Of a stretch of DNA of 32,702 bases, positions 1 through 8,532 are shown one piece after another (within the stretch, counting starts at the first letter, position 1; the number at the start of each line of letters is the position of its first letter). A program made the position numbers and the translations under genes. The notes beneath the pieces are model-generated. The model had not been told where the DNA came from, did no database searches, and saw nothing but the letters and a program-made list of their open reading frames with translations. This DNA comes from JASBZA01 sp964345295 (GTDB taxonomy: Bacteria; Bacillota; Clostridia; Saccharofermentanales; Fastidiosipilaceae), in assembly GCA_964345295.1 (NCBI GenBank), contig CAYFQG010000014.1, positions 1-32,702 on the forward strand, given 5' to 3'.

Positions 1-1779
1 CAAGATGAGATGATCATCTATGAGCTCCATGTCAAGGGTTTTACCGCCCATCCGTCTTCCGGTGTAAAAGCGCCCGGGACCTTTAGAGGCCTCATCGAGA
101 AAATCCCTTATCTTAAAGAGTTGGGCGTTAATGTAGTCGAACTCATGCCCATTTTTTCTTTTGACCCTACGGTGGATACCAGGGTACACGACGGCAATAC
201 GTTACAGGACTACTGGGGCTATAACCCGGCCGGCTTTTTCTCTTATCACCTGCCTTATTGTGCGGAAGATATCCGCCACGAAGAAGGCCAAGAACTAAAA
301 GACTTAGTCAAAGCCCTCCATGACAACGGTATGGAGATTATTTTAGACGTGGTCTTTAACCATACCGGTGAAGGTAGCGAAAAGGGACCTTACATTAATT
401 TTAGGGGCTTTGATAATAATATTTATTATATGCTGACACCCGGCGGCAAATTTTTTAACTTCTCGGGCTGTGGCAATACCTTGAATGCTAACCATCCCAT
501 CGTACGGCAGTTGATTTTAGAGTGCCTCAGATATTGGGTATCGTCTTACCACATCGACGGTTTTCGCTTTGACTTGGCCTCTATCTTAGGACGCTATGAA
601 GATGGTTCGCCCATGAGTGATCCGCCACTCTTGCAGTCTTTGGCCTATAACCCGATTCTGAAAAAAGTCGAGCTCATTGCCGAAGCCTGGGATGCCGGCG
701 GCCTTTACCAGGTGGGGTCTTTCCCGTCCTGGTCCAGGTGGGGCGAGTGGAACGGTCGTTATCGGGATGATTTACGCTGCTTCTTAAAAGGTGACGCCGG
801 CATGGCGCCATGGGCGGCCAAACGCATAACAGGATCCAGAGACCTCTATCCTCCCGAGAAGAGAGGCAAACACGCCTCGGTCAACTTCATTACCTGCCAT
901 GACGGTTTTACTTTAAGAGATCTTTATTCTTATAACGAAAAGCATAATTTGGCCAACGGGTGGAATAATACCGACGGAGAGAATTTTAACAACAGTTGGA
1001 ACTGTGGTGTGGAAGGGGAGACCGATGATGCGGAGATTAAGGCTCTTAGGACCAAGATGGCCCTCAATGCCTGTGTAGTTCTCTTGTCCTCGGTCGGTAT
1101 TCCCATGCTGCTTTCCGGTGACGAGTTCGGCAATACCCAAAACGGCAACAACAACCCTTACTGTCAAGATAACGAAGTTTCTTGGTTAGACTGGTCTTTA
1201 TTAGACGAAAATCAAGACTTCTTTCATTTTTGGCAGAAGATGATCCGTTTCAGAAAACACCATCCTATCTTACGCGGTTCGGGCCAAAAACCGGCCTTGG
1301 AGATTCCCGAAGTTAGCTACCACAGTGCCCGGGCTTGGGATTTTGATGAGGAAAAACAAGAGGGACACTATGTCGGGGTCATGTTCGCGGGCCGGGATGA
1401 AAGCGGCCTGGAAGATGAGGTCATTTATTTGGCCGTCAATGCCGGCTGGGAAGGTGTCCACGTAGACCTCCCCCTCATGCCGCACAAAGAGGACTGGCGT
1501 CTGGTGGTGAACACATCACAAGATTTCCCTTATAATTTCCATGAAGATATGGACGATGCACCGATTGTCGAAAGAGACCTATATGTACCCGAACGGTCGG
1601 TCTTTTTATTGGTATCGAAGCCCCTGCCGTCTTGGGAAGAGGCCGAGGCTATGAAGGAGAAAGACCGTTTGGAATGGGCTAAACGCCAGGCAGGGGACCT
1701 TTACCCCTACCATTTCCATTTGAAGGATAAAATCAGCAGCGGGTCCTATTCGGTGTGGAAAAGAGATTTAGAGGAGTAA
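1..1779 (+). CDS. glgX: Glycogen debranching enzyme (GlgX/isoamylase-type GH13), 5' partial
   Basis: Hydrolyses alpha-1,6 branches of glycogen or limit dextrin in the cytoplasm. The frame is open from base 1, and the residues before the first ATG (position 10) continue a typical GH13 strand, so the gene starts upstream and its N-terminal part, probably a CBM48 domain, is outside the window. Counting from the Met at position 10, the four GH13 regions are present: DVVFNH (113-118), GFRFDLA with nucleophile Asp188, LIAEAWD with acid/base Glu225, and CHD with His297-Asp298. The C-terminal beta domain is complete and ends in TAA. The HD-domain gene starts 2 bases later, so the two are probably cotranscribed. 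GlgX/TreX-type debranching is the best fit to the motif wording; pullulanase is the main alternative. Confidence 0.88.
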   Translation, partial: QDEMIIYELHVKGFTAHPSSGVKAPGTFRGLIEKIPYLKELGVNVVELMPIFSFDPTVDTRVHDGNTLQDYWGYNPAGFFSYHLPYCAEDIRHEEGQELKDLVKALHDNGMEIILDVVFNHTGEGSEKGPYINFRGFDNNIYYMLTPGGKFFNFSGCGNTLNANHPIVRQLILECLRYWVSSYHIDGFRFDLASILGRYEDGSPMSDPPLLQSLAYNPILKKVELIAEAWDAGGLYQVGSFPSWSRWGEWNGRYRDDLRCFLKGDAGMAPWAAKRITGSRDLYPPEKRGKHASVNFITCHDGFTLRDLYSYNEKHNLANGWNNTDGENFNNSWNCGVEGETDDAEIKALRTKMALNACVVLLSSVGIPMLLSGDEFGNTQNGNNNPYCQDNEVSWLDWSLLDENQDFFHFWQKMIRFRKHHPILRGSGQKPALEIPEVSYHSARAWDFDEEKQEGHYVGVMFAGRDESGLEDEVIYLAVNAGWEGVHVDLPLMPHKEDWRLVVNTSQDFPYNFHEDMDDAPIVERDLYVPERSVFLLVSKPLPSWEEAEAMKEKDRLEWAKRQAGDLYPYHFHLKDKISSGSYSVWKRDLEE

Positions 1780-1781
1780 GC

Positions 1782-2405
1782 ATGGACAACAAGACATATT
1801 TAGAGGGGGCTTTAGAAGTCCTCCATCAAGAGGACCGAGACCGTATTCGCTTTTTTATCGAAATGGACAAGATGAAGACCATCTACCGGCAGACACTTTT
1901 GCTGGACCAATCCAGGACCGAGACCGATGCCGAACATTCCTGGCATTTGGCCATGTTGGCTCTGGCCTTGGAGCCGCATTTTCCTGAGGGTATAGACAAG
2001 GATAAGGTCATCCGTATGTGCCTGGTCCACGATATCGTGGAAATCGATGCCGGTGATACCTTTGCTTATGACAAAGAAGGTTATAAAACCAAGTCTATCC
2101 GTGAAGAAAAAGCAGCCGACCGCATTTATGAGATCCTTCCCGGAGAGGAAGGCCAAAGGCTAAGAGCCTATTGGGAAGAATTTGAGGAGGGTCAAACGCC
2201 CGAAGCCAAGGTTGCCAACAGCCTGGACCGACTCCAGCCGCTTTTGGCCCATGCCTATACCGGCGGGGTCAACTGGAAATCACATAAGGTTGTGGCCGAA
2301 GATGTCTTGGTCCGGATGGAGCCCATCCGGCAGAATTTGCCGGATCTTTGGCCCATGGTTGAAGAGCTGGTCAAGCGGGGAAAAGAAAGAGACCTTCTCT
2401 TATAG
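1782..2405 (+). CDS. HD-domain phosphohydrolase (YfbR-like / HD_3 family)
   Basis: A 207-residue soluble protein of the metal-dependent HD superfamily, which often acts on nucleoside monophosphates (the 5'-nucleotidase YfbR group). Metal ligands can be read in order: His52 (AEHSWH), His83-Asp84 (LVHDIVEIDAGD) and Asp149 (NSLDR). The frame is open further upstream, but the start at 1782 is preferred because GAGGAG lies at 1771-1776, five bases before it, and the upstream gene ends at 1779. Its last bases overlap the end of the convergent glutamine synthetase gene by 6 bp. The substrate cannot be read from the sequence; a link to glycogen metabolism is only positional. Confidence 0.8.
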   Translation: MDNKTYLEGALEVLHQEDRDRIRFFIEMDKMKTIYRQTLLLDQSRTETDAEHSWHLAMLALALEPHFPEGIDKDKVIRMCLVHDIVEIDAGDTFAYDKEGYKTKSIREEKAADRIYEILPGEEGQRLRAYWEEFEEGQTPEAKVANSLDRLQPLLAHAYTGGVNWKSHKVVAEDVLVRMEPIRQNLPDLWPMVEELVKRGKERDLLL

Positions 2406-4280
2406 ATTGATAATATTATGCCTATAGTCTACATAGGCGTGTTTTAGCGAGGAGACCCGTTGCTGGAGGTCGTACTGGAGGCGGCTGACCAGGACGGGGT
2501 CCTTATCTAAACAGGCCTCGGACAATTCGGTCATCAGGCTCTTTCTGGAAGGCGTATCCTTCATCAGAAGGAGTCTTTCTTTTTGGATTTGGTTCCATAT
2601 AGCCTCATCTAAGCCGGCCTCAAGTTCGTCTTGGTGCAAGGGACAAAGTGACCTCAAAATCTGACTTTCTTCCGGAATGAGCCGACCCCTAACTTCGAGC
2701 AGCCAATAATCCAGCATGTAGGCTAGGTATGACTCGATGATGCGGTCGGTGAAAACCTCTGCCTTTGTAAGGAGTGAAGCATCCTCTTCTCGGAAAAGCA
2801 GATAAATATCGTAAACCGTCTGAGGGCAGGGGCCGAAGCGGGCGTTTCGTTCGGCTTCGGTATAAAGACTGTAAATATCGTCCTCATCCCGGTATTGGCG
2901 GTCTTTCCTAAGATAGGTCGCGGGGGCCCCGGCTTTTTTGTTGAGCTCTTCCAGTAGGTCCGAAGAATCCTTGTCAATAGCGTAGGCCATACCGTCTGTC
3001 ATGGCCAAGAGCGTAGCCGCAGCCAGGAGATAGGAATTGGAGCCGGGATTAGGGCTTCTTAATTCAAAGCGGTAGGACTGGGGTGCATGGAGGTCTCTTA
3101 TAACACACAAAAGAACCGACCGGTTACGGGTGGGATTGGTCACGGTTTTACCCATGGAAAAGACGGTGGAGACCGGGGCCTCAAAACCGGGCTTTAAACG
3201 TTTCAAGGCATCCAGATTAGAAGAAATAAAGGGGTTAATCAGGTTATAGTGTTTCATCAGGCCCATGAGAGCACCGTAGCCCAAGGGGCTGAGATAGTCC
3301 TTTTCCGGATGGGCCGGGGCAAAAAGGTTATGTTTTTTGCCTTTTTCGTCAATCAGGGTAAAGCTGAAGTGGTGGTGCTCGCCGGAACCGGCCACACCCT
3401 CGATGGGTTTGGCCTTGAAGGTGACGTCCAGACCGTGCCGGTTGAAGACGTCCAAGACCATGTTTTTTATAATAAATTCATTGTCCAAAGCCTGCAGGGC
3501 ATCGTTGTAAGACCAGTCGATTTCGATTTGCTCCATGTGGCTGTAGGCATTTTCCCCTTCCAGCCTGGATCCGACACCGCCCACTTCCTTGTGGGCCATT
3601 TCGGGGCGGAGGTCGTAGGCTTCCATGAGCATGAGGCACTCTTCCATGGCCTTACGAAGCTCACCGGACGGACGCTTCCAATATTGCTCCTTGAGCTCTT
3701 GGGAGATAAAGAGGGTTTCCTCGTCCTTGGTCACATGCAAGGACTCCACCCAAAATTCCAACTCGGTCGCCAGATTGACGTGGATTTCAGCCAATGACTC
3801 AATCCCCATAGACCGGAAGGTCTCCGGATGGGCTTGGAAGAAGGCTTTAATCTGCCTTTCTACTTCTTGGCCGGCTCTTCTTAAAACGCCGCGAGATCCC
3901 ACTTCCTTGCCGTCATGGTAAATAAAACTGGGGATAACCAAAGTGCCGATCCATTCATCTTCCAGGGTGGGATTATGCATCCGATGACATTTGGCATAGT
4001 CTATATACCAGCGCACCTGACAATCCGGGATAAGATCCACACGAGCGTCGTAGGGCATAGCAATCTTAGGGAGGACCACGGAGGACCCGTCGGTCTGAAT
4101 GCCCTTCTCTAAAAAACCTTCCATATCGTCCAAAAACTCCCGGACCGGAATCTTCTCGTCGGTATGGTTATTGCCCATATCTACACCGGCCAAAGACACA
4201 AAGCGGATGTGGGGTTCTTCCAGAATCGAGGCCCTGATCTGGTCGGGGCTTAAGTCCTTAACGTCTAAATAAAATTTCAT
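2400..4280 (-). CDS. Glutamine synthetase-family protein, long form (626 aa)
   Basis: Predicted ATP-dependent ligation of ammonia to glutamate. The catalytic fold is recognisable: TDGSS (63-67), metal-binding TELEF (172-176), HKEVGG (230-235), EIDWSYNDALQALDN (253-267), the GSGEHHHFSF loop (298-307), a TRNRS segment (384-388) and RFELRSPNPGSNSY (404-417). These align with the ATP, glutamate and metal positions of bacterial GlnA. It is much longer than GSI (about 440-470 aa): some 200 residues follow the last GS motif, and the usual adenylylation-site Tyr segment is not seen. It is also not an obvious GSIII (about 700 aa). The start follows a poor Shine-Dalgarno, but the next Met (35) would cut into the N-terminal beta-grasp strand. 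It is divergent from mscS. A gamma-glutamyl ligase on another amine is the main alternative. Confidence 0.8.
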   Translation of the reverse strand: MKFYLDVKDLSPDQIRASILEEPHIRFVSLAGVDMGNNHTDEKIPVREFLDDMEGFLEKGIQTDGSSVVLPKIAMPYDARVDLIPDCQVRWYIDYAKCHRMHNPTLEDEWIGTLVIPSFIYHDGKEVGSRGVLRRAGQEVERQIKAFFQAHPETFRSMGIESLAEIHVNLATELEFWVESLHVTKDEETLFISQELKEQYWKRPSGELRKAMEECLMLMEAYDLRPEMAHKEVGGVGSRLEGENAYSHMEQIEIDWSYNDALQALDNEFIIKNMVLDVFNRHGLDVTFKAKPIEGVAGSGEHHHFSFTLIDEKGKKHNLFAPAHPEKDYLSPLGYGALMGLMKHYNLINPFISSNLDALKRLKPGFEAPVSTVFSMGKTVTNPTRNRSVLLCVIRDLHAPQSYRFELRSPNPGSNSYLLAAATLLAMTDGMAYAIDKDSSDLLEELNKKAGAPATYLRKDRQYRDEDDIYSLYTEAERNARFGPCPQTVYDIYLLFREEDASLLTKAEVFTDRIIESYLAYMLDYWLLEVRGRLIPEESQILRSLCPLHQDELEAGLDEAIWNQIQKERLLLMKDTPSRKSLMTELSEACLDKDPVLVSRLQYDLQQRVSSLKHAYVDYRHNIINL

Positions 4281-4359
4281 AGGAAAAGCGCCAAAATCCT
4301 TTTCTTAAAAGTAGCTCTATTTTACTGCAATATCCGCCTTGAGGCATGCTTATCTTTTA

Positions 4360-4374
4360 ACCGGCTAAACCGGT
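4360..4374. repeat. Inverted repeat ACCGG-N5-CCGGT in the divergent intergenic region
   Basis: A perfect 5-bp inverted repeat with a 5-base spacer, between the glutamine synthetase gene (minus) and mscS (plus). It sits just upstream of the mscS -10 and lacks a following T-run, so an operator is more likely than a terminator. The function is inference only. Confidence 0.3.
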
Positions 4375-4389
4375 CCCACTTCTTTGGGT

Positions 4390-4395
4390 TATAAT
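4390..4395 (+). promoter_or_regulatory. Probable -10 box (TATAAT) for mscS
   Basis: A perfect TATAAT lies 29 bases before the mscS ATG, with AGGAGG at 4411-4416 as ribosome binding site. No good -35 hexamer is found 16-18 bases upstream, so only the -10 is called. Confidence 0.5.
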
Positions 4396-4424
4396 AAAGA
4401 GGATTTTTTTAGGAGGACTCAAAC

Positions 4425-5507
4425 ATGCCCGTTGTTAGCCATATCTTAAGTTTTTTTACGACTGCCCCGGTGCGTTTCTTTCTAAAGTTGGGCCTGGCCT
4501 TGCTGTTGGCCCTGGCGCTCTATTTTCTAAAGACGCCCTTTGCCCGTAATTTCATCAAATTGGTTAACCGGACCTACAAGAAAAATCGGCCCGACCGTAA
4601 AGACCTCTTAAGCCCGACGGTCATTAAGCCCTTAGCCTGGTTCATCTTCTTTTTAACCTATCGGATCGCCTTGTCCTTTGTGCCTTTTAATTGGAATCCG
4701 CCGCTTTACGCCGTAGTCCAAAAGCTCTTTAATTCGGCTCTTATCCTGACCAGCTTACATATCCTTTATGTTTTCTTGCAGGATTTTTTCATGGCCAAAG
4801 TCATGGTCGAAGATGCCAAGTTTGATTCACATAAGACTGCCTGGTCTTATATCAAAACCCTCTTGTCCACGCTCATTATCTTGGTCGCCATCCTTTTGAT
4901 AATGAACGAATGGATTGATAATCTAAACGGGCTATTGGCAGGCCTGGGCGTAACCGGCTTAATTGTGGCCTTGGCGGCTCAGGACACGGCCTCTAACCTG
5001 GTGGCAGGTATCGCCATCATGCTGGACAAGCCTTTTGAAATCGGGGACTGGATTGTGACCGAGACCGGTAACGGTGAATTGTCCGGAACGGTCGTCTCTA
5101 TAGGTCTTAGATCCTGTCGGGTAAGAACCGTGGATGACTCTTTCGTCACCGTGCCCAACAATATTCTCGGAGCGGCCATGATTATTAACGGCACCAAGAG
5201 AAGTTCTCGTATGGTGAAATTAATGCTGCCCTTGGCCACGGAAGATACAACGGAGGAAAATTTAAAAGATTTCCGTGACCGCCTTATTCAATTATTGGAA
5301 GAAGACCCCGATGTTGCTTCGGACGGCATCATGGTGCATTTCGTAGACTATGCTCGCAATGCCGTGATTTGGCAGGTGCGTTTCAAGACGACCGAAGATT
5401 ACGGCCGCCACATGGATATCCGCCACAAGGTTAATCTGAAAATTTACGGCCTAATGGAAGAGATGAAGCTGAATTTGGCAAGCGGAGCCGTCAAGGTCAA
5501 CGCCTAG
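4425..5507 (+). CDS. mscS: MscS-family small-conductance mechanosensitive channel
   Basis: An inner-membrane channel that releases solutes on hypo-osmotic shock. The 360-residue protein has hydrophobic N-terminal segments (about residues 12-36, 68-90, 100-122 and 145-165). The pore helix and start of the beta domain follow as GLGVTGLIVALAAQDTASN, then LDKPFEIGDWI, the family hallmark. The cytosolic beta and alpha/beta domain runs to the C-terminus. AGGAGG lies 8 bases before the ATG. The next gene follows after 10 bases with its own GGAGGAAGG-like site, so they are probably cotranscribed. The length exceeds E. coli MscS (286 aa) because of the longer N-terminal membrane region, as in many Firmicutes homologues. 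Confidence 0.88.
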   Translation: MPVVSHILSFFTTAPVRFFLKLGLALLLALALYFLKTPFARNFIKLVNRTYKKNRPDRKDLLSPTVIKPLAWFIFFLTYRIALSFVPFNWNPPLYAVVQKLFNSALILTSLHILYVFLQDFFMAKVMVEDAKFDSHKTAWSYIKTLLSTLIILVAILLIMNEWIDNLNGLLAGLGVTGLIVALAAQDTASNLVAGIAIMLDKPFEIGDWIVTETGNGELSGTVVSIGLRSCRVRTVDDSFVTVPNNILGAAMIINGTKRSSRMVKLMLPLATEDTTEENLKDFRDRLIQLLEEDPDVASDGIMVHFVDYARNAVIWQVRFKTTEDYGRHMDIRHKVNLKIYGLMEEMKLNLASGAVKVNA

Positions 5508-5517
5508 GAGGAAGGCT

Positions 5518-6405
5518 ATGGCGGCAAAAAGTGAGTCTTTTTCCTTTCCTTCTTTATCGGGAAGGGCCGATATTGCGGCCAGGGCCTGGCTTCCTGAAGG
5601 GCCGCCCAAGGCTATGGTCCAACTTTTGCACGGCTTAAACCAATCCATGGAAGATTATGAAAGCCTGGGCCGCTTTTTGGCCGACCGAGGCTATCTGGTC
5701 TACGGTCAAGACATCTTGGGCCACGGTAAAACCGTAGGGGAGAAGGGTATTCCGGGCTTTTTTGCACCTGAGAAAGGTGACGACTATGTTTTGGCCGATA
5801 TTCTGACCTTACAAAAAGATATGATAAAGGCCTATCCGAATCTTCGAGCCTTTATGATCGGGCATTCTATGGGCTCTTTTTTCCTCAGACGCATTCTTAT
5901 CGAATATCCGGAACTTTGTCAGGGAGCGGTTTTAATGGGAAACGGCCATATGTCTCGTTCCGAATACCGCTTTGCCCGAGGCTTAGGTAAGTTCTTGGCA
6001 TTTACCCATAAAGAGGCTTACAGGCCGGGCATCATAGGCCGCTTCGGAATCCGTGTTTTAAACCACACCTTATGGATTCCTCAAGATGCGCCCGACCATC
6101 CCACCATTGAACTTTATCTGGACCTGGTCCACACACTGGGACTTTTAAGAAAAGAAGAAAACGTTCTTAAGATGGACCCGGACTGCCCCATCCTGATTCT
6201 CTACGGAGGCTTAGATCCACTGGGTAAGTTCGGCAAGGTAGGCCCTTATTTGGCCAGCTTGTTTCAACAGGGAGGCAGCCAATATGTTTCGCTCAAAGCC
6301 TACCCCAAGGCGCATCACGAACTTTTGACCGACCCGGAAGCACCGGGCGTTATGGAGGATATCTTGCTCTGGCTGGACGCCCTTTGTAAAATGGAAGACC
6401 TGTAA
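5518..6405 (+). CDS. Alpha/beta hydrolase, lysophospholipase / monoacylglycerol lipase-like
   Basis: A predicted serine hydrolase of the Hydrolase_4 group, acting on lysophospholipids or monoacylglycerols. The 295-residue protein shows the LLHGL oxyanion region (36-40), the nucleophile elbow GHSMG (115-119, Ser117), an acid in YGGLDPLG (Asp233) and His267 in AHHELL. There is no signal peptide, so it is likely cytoplasmic. It lies directly downstream of mscS with GGAGGAAGG before the ATG. The substrate is not readable from the sequence. Confidence 0.8.
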   Translation: MAAKSESFSFPSLSGRADIAARAWLPEGPPKAMVQLLHGLNQSMEDYESLGRFLADRGYLVYGQDILGHGKTVGEKGIPGFFAPEKGDDYVLADILTLQKDMIKAYPNLRAFMIGHSMGSFFLRRILIEYPELCQGAVLMGNGHMSRSEYRFARGLGKFLAFTHKEAYRPGIIGRFGIRVLNHTLWIPQDAPDHPTIELYLDLVHTLGLLRKEENVLKMDPDCPILILYGGLDPLGKFGKVGPYLASLFQQGGSQYVSLKAYPKAHHELLTDPEAPGVMEDILLWLDALCKMEDL

Positions 6406-6447
6406 GGTGAAAACCTTCAGATTATAGAAAAACAGAAAGAGAGACCT

Positions 6448-7557
6448 ATGACACAAGCATACGATGACAAGACCAAAGCCATAGAGCTTTTGGAAAAACT
6501 TTCCAATGCCCACGGCCCCTCGGGTTTCGAGGAAGAAGTACATTACTTGGTAAAAGAAGAAGTAAAAGATTTAGGAGAAGTCCGGGGCGACTCGGTTTTA
6601 AACCTCTATGTAAACCGTAAAGAAAATAAAGAAGGCAAGCCTACTGTTCTTCTGGATGCCCACATGGATGAAGTGGGTTTTATTGTCCAAAGCATCAACA
6701 GCAACGGATCTATTAATTTCCTGACCTTGGGCGGCTTCGTTCCGACATCGGTAGCGGCTCAGAAGGTTAAAGTTCGGAACAAAGACGGTCAATATTTATC
6801 GGGTGTCATTGCGTCCAAACCCCCTCACTACATGAGCGCCGAAGAACGCAAAAAAGCTCCGGAAATTTCCGACATGCAGATTGATGTGGGTTCGAGCTCG
6901 GCAGAAGAGACCAAAGACCTTTTCGGCATTCGCCTGGCTTGTCCGGTTGTGCCCGATGTGACCTTTGAAAGAATCAGCAAAAAGGAAGACTACTTTATCG
7001 GCAAGGCTTTTGATTGCCGAATCGGTGTAGCCGCCGAAGTCTTGACTTTGCAGGCTTTGGCCGGTAAAGACTTAGACGTGAATGTTGAGGCCGTATTTAG
7101 TACGCAGGAAGAATTGGGAACCAGGGGCATTAAGGTTGCTTCGAAAAATCTTAAAGCCGACTTGGCCATCTGCTTCGAGGGTGCACCGGCCGACGATACG
7201 TTCGGAGATCCGGCCCAACAGCAAACCGTTCTAGGTAAGGGCCCCATGCTGCGGCACTTCGACTCGACCATGTTGACCCATCCGGGCTTTCAGGCCTATG
7301 CGCTTAAAATAGCCGAAGAAAAAGGAATCCCCGTCCAAGAAGGTGTAAGAACCGGCGGCGGAACCAACGGCTCTGTTTTACACCTGGCAGGACAGGGCAT
7401 TCCGACCATTGTTATAGGTGTGCCGGTCCGTTACATTCACTCACACTACGGCATAGCCTGCTATGAGGACTATATGCACGCCAGAGACCTGGCTTTGGCC
7501 ATCGTGGAGAACATCACGGCCGAAGAGATAAGTGCCATGCACTACAGCAACTCGTAG
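6448..7557 (+). CDS. M42-family metallo-aminopeptidase (glutamyl aminopeptidase/endoglucanase-like)
   Basis: A cytoplasmic dinuclear-metal aminopeptidase that trims small peptides, of the PepA/FrvX/TET group. Metal and catalytic residues: AHMDEVG (71-77; His72, Asp74), the bridging Asp189 in FDCRIG, the catalytic Glu pair in STQEELGTRG (221-222), a Glu in ICFEG (244) and a C-terminal YIHSHYG His. At 369 residues the length is usual. AGAGAGA lies before the ATG, 42 bases after the hydrolase. The last 16 bases overlap the end of the convergent flavin reductase gene. M42 members were once labelled cellulases; an aminopeptidase is far more likely. Confidence 0.88.
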   Translation: MTQAYDDKTKAIELLEKLSNAHGPSGFEEEVHYLVKEEVKDLGEVRGDSVLNLYVNRKENKEGKPTVLLDAHMDEVGFIVQSINSNGSINFLTLGGFVPTSVAAQKVKVRNKDGQYLSGVIASKPPHYMSAEERKKAPEISDMQIDVGSSSAEETKDLFGIRLACPVVPDVTFERISKKEDYFIGKAFDCRIGVAAEVLTLQALAGKDLDVNVEAVFSTQEELGTRGIKVASKNLKADLAICFEGAPADDTFGDPAQQQTVLGKGPMLRHFDSTMLTHPGFQAYALKIAEEKGIPVQEGVRTGGGTNGSVLHLAGQGIPTIVIGVPVRYIHSHYGIACYEDYMHARDLALAIVENITAEEISAMHYSNS

Positions 7558-8057
7558 GCCTGTTTAATCTCACCTATATAAATGTAGTGGTAGTCCTTAT
7601 CGGGATAGTGTTCCTTACAGAGGTCATCATCCATGAAGTTTCCCTTCTCAATCTGGCTTCTGTAAATAACTTCACAATTTAGAACATATCGGGCCTGGTC
7701 CAGGGAAGGCATCTTGTCTACCCGGTTATAGCTAAGGCCGGTTTTTTCCGCCTTATCTTCGTCCCGGCCCGATACCGTTCCTGCATATTCCATAATCTCT
7801 TTCATCTCAGGTGTGTCGGGCATGATGTTGATACTGAATTTTCCCCTCTTCTCCACGAAACCCCTGGTATAACGTTGCGGCCTTAACATGAGGGTAACGG
7901 TAGGTTTATCCCAATGTGTACCGAAAGCGCCCCAAGAGCAGGTCATAAAATTATGGTGCTTCTTGCCGCCGGCACAAACGATGAACCAATTGTCGTTGAT
8001 GGCCTTCCATGCGTTGAGAGGCAAGTCTTCTACGTTAATCGGACGATATTCTTTCAT
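7542..8057 (-). CDS. Flavin reductase-like FMN-binding protein
   Basis: A 171-residue protein of the flavin reductase-like split-barrel family. Features are the N-terminal NAWKAINDNWFIVCAG, the HHNFMTCSWGAFGTHWDKP region, expected to bind FMN, and the RPQRYTRGFVEKRGKFSIN strand and helix. Such proteins bind FMN and transfer electrons from NAD(P)H or partner proteins. On the minus strand AAAGGAGC lies about 6 bases before the ATG. The gene is convergent with the M42 peptidase gene, overlapping it by 16 bp. The partner is unknown. Confidence 0.8.
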   Translation of the reverse strand: MKEYRPINVEDLPLNAWKAINDNWFIVCAGGKKHHNFMTCSWGAFGTHWDKPTVTLMLRPQRYTRGFVEKRGKFSINIMPDTPEMKEIMEYAGTVSGRDEDKAEKTGLSYNRVDKMPSLDQARYVLNCEVIYRSQIEKGNFMDDDLCKEHYPDKDYHYIYIGEIKQAYELL

Positions 8058-8173
8058 CTTAAGCTCCTTTACTTAAACATCCAAAACGAGCACTGCTGCT
8101 ACTGCTTCTAACGAAGCTAAGACAATTCCATTATATGGGATTGGACCAAAGAACGTGCAAGTGTTTCGTAAAA

Positions 8174-8193
8174 TTTAACAATTTTTTGTTAAA
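8174..8193. promoter_or_regulatory. Inverted repeat TTTAACAA-N4-TTGTTAAA upstream of the V-ATPase operon
   Basis: A perfect 8-bp inverted repeat around TTTT, 33 bases before the GTG of the first V-ATPase gene, in the 168-bp AT-rich spacer that must hold the operon promoter. A TAAAAT -10-like box overlaps its right arm (8190-8195), but no convincing -35 pairs with it. It could be an operator. The half-sites resemble those of redox regulator Rex but are in the opposite orientation. Confidence 0.4.
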
Positions 8194-8225
8194 ATAATTC
8201 TAGTTCAAAAACAAGGAGGGCCTTC

Positions 8226-8528
8226 GTGGATAGCAAATTGATTGACCTCATTAAGCAGCTGGATGAGGAACAAGAGAAGATCATAAATCAGGCTAATATT
8301 GAAGCTTCAGAGAAGATAAATAAGGCCAAACAGGAGGCCAAGGACCTGGTACGCCAAGCCCTGGACGAGTCTTCCTTGAGCCATATGAGGCCTGAGGACC
8401 TAGAGCCTTCCGATGAAGCTGATAAGCTTGCCGGAACTAGCGACCCTTCTGATTTAGACTTATCCCCCGAACTTCAGAGAAGGCAAGATTTGGCCGTTCA
8501 GAAGGTCCTGGAAGATATCAGAGGTTAG
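8226..8528 (+). CDS. ntpF: V-type ATPase peripheral-stalk subunit (NtpF/subunit G-H)
   Basis: First gene of the V-ATPase operon. The 100-residue product is a highly charged helix (about residues 1-48) with few hydrophobics, then an acidic, Pro/Ser-containing stretch (about 50-82) and a short C-terminal helix. This fits the G/H peripheral-stalk subunit that pairs with subunit E as a coiled coil. It starts with GTG, 6 bases after AAGGAGGG (8212-8219). ntpI begins 4 bases after its stop. The assignment rests on position (F-I-K-E-C-G-A-B-D, as in Enterococcus hirae) and coiled-coil composition; these proteins diverge too far for a motif call. Confidence 0.75.
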   Translation: MDSKLIDLIKQLDEEQEKIINQANIEASEKINKAKQEAKDLVRQALDESSLSHMRPEDLEPSDEADKLAGTSDPSDLDLSPELQRRQDLAVQKVLEDIRG

Positions 8529-8532
8529 CTTC

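Noticed and set aside
3249..3797. 182-codon plus-strand reading frame inside the glutamine synthetase gene
   Set aside because: Antisense to a well-supported catalytic domain, no good ribosome binding site, and no recognisable motif.
8174..8193. Rex operator upstream of the V-ATPase operon
   Set aside because: Rex sites read TTGTTAA-N4-TTAACAA; here the halves are in the reverse order, so only the half-sites match.
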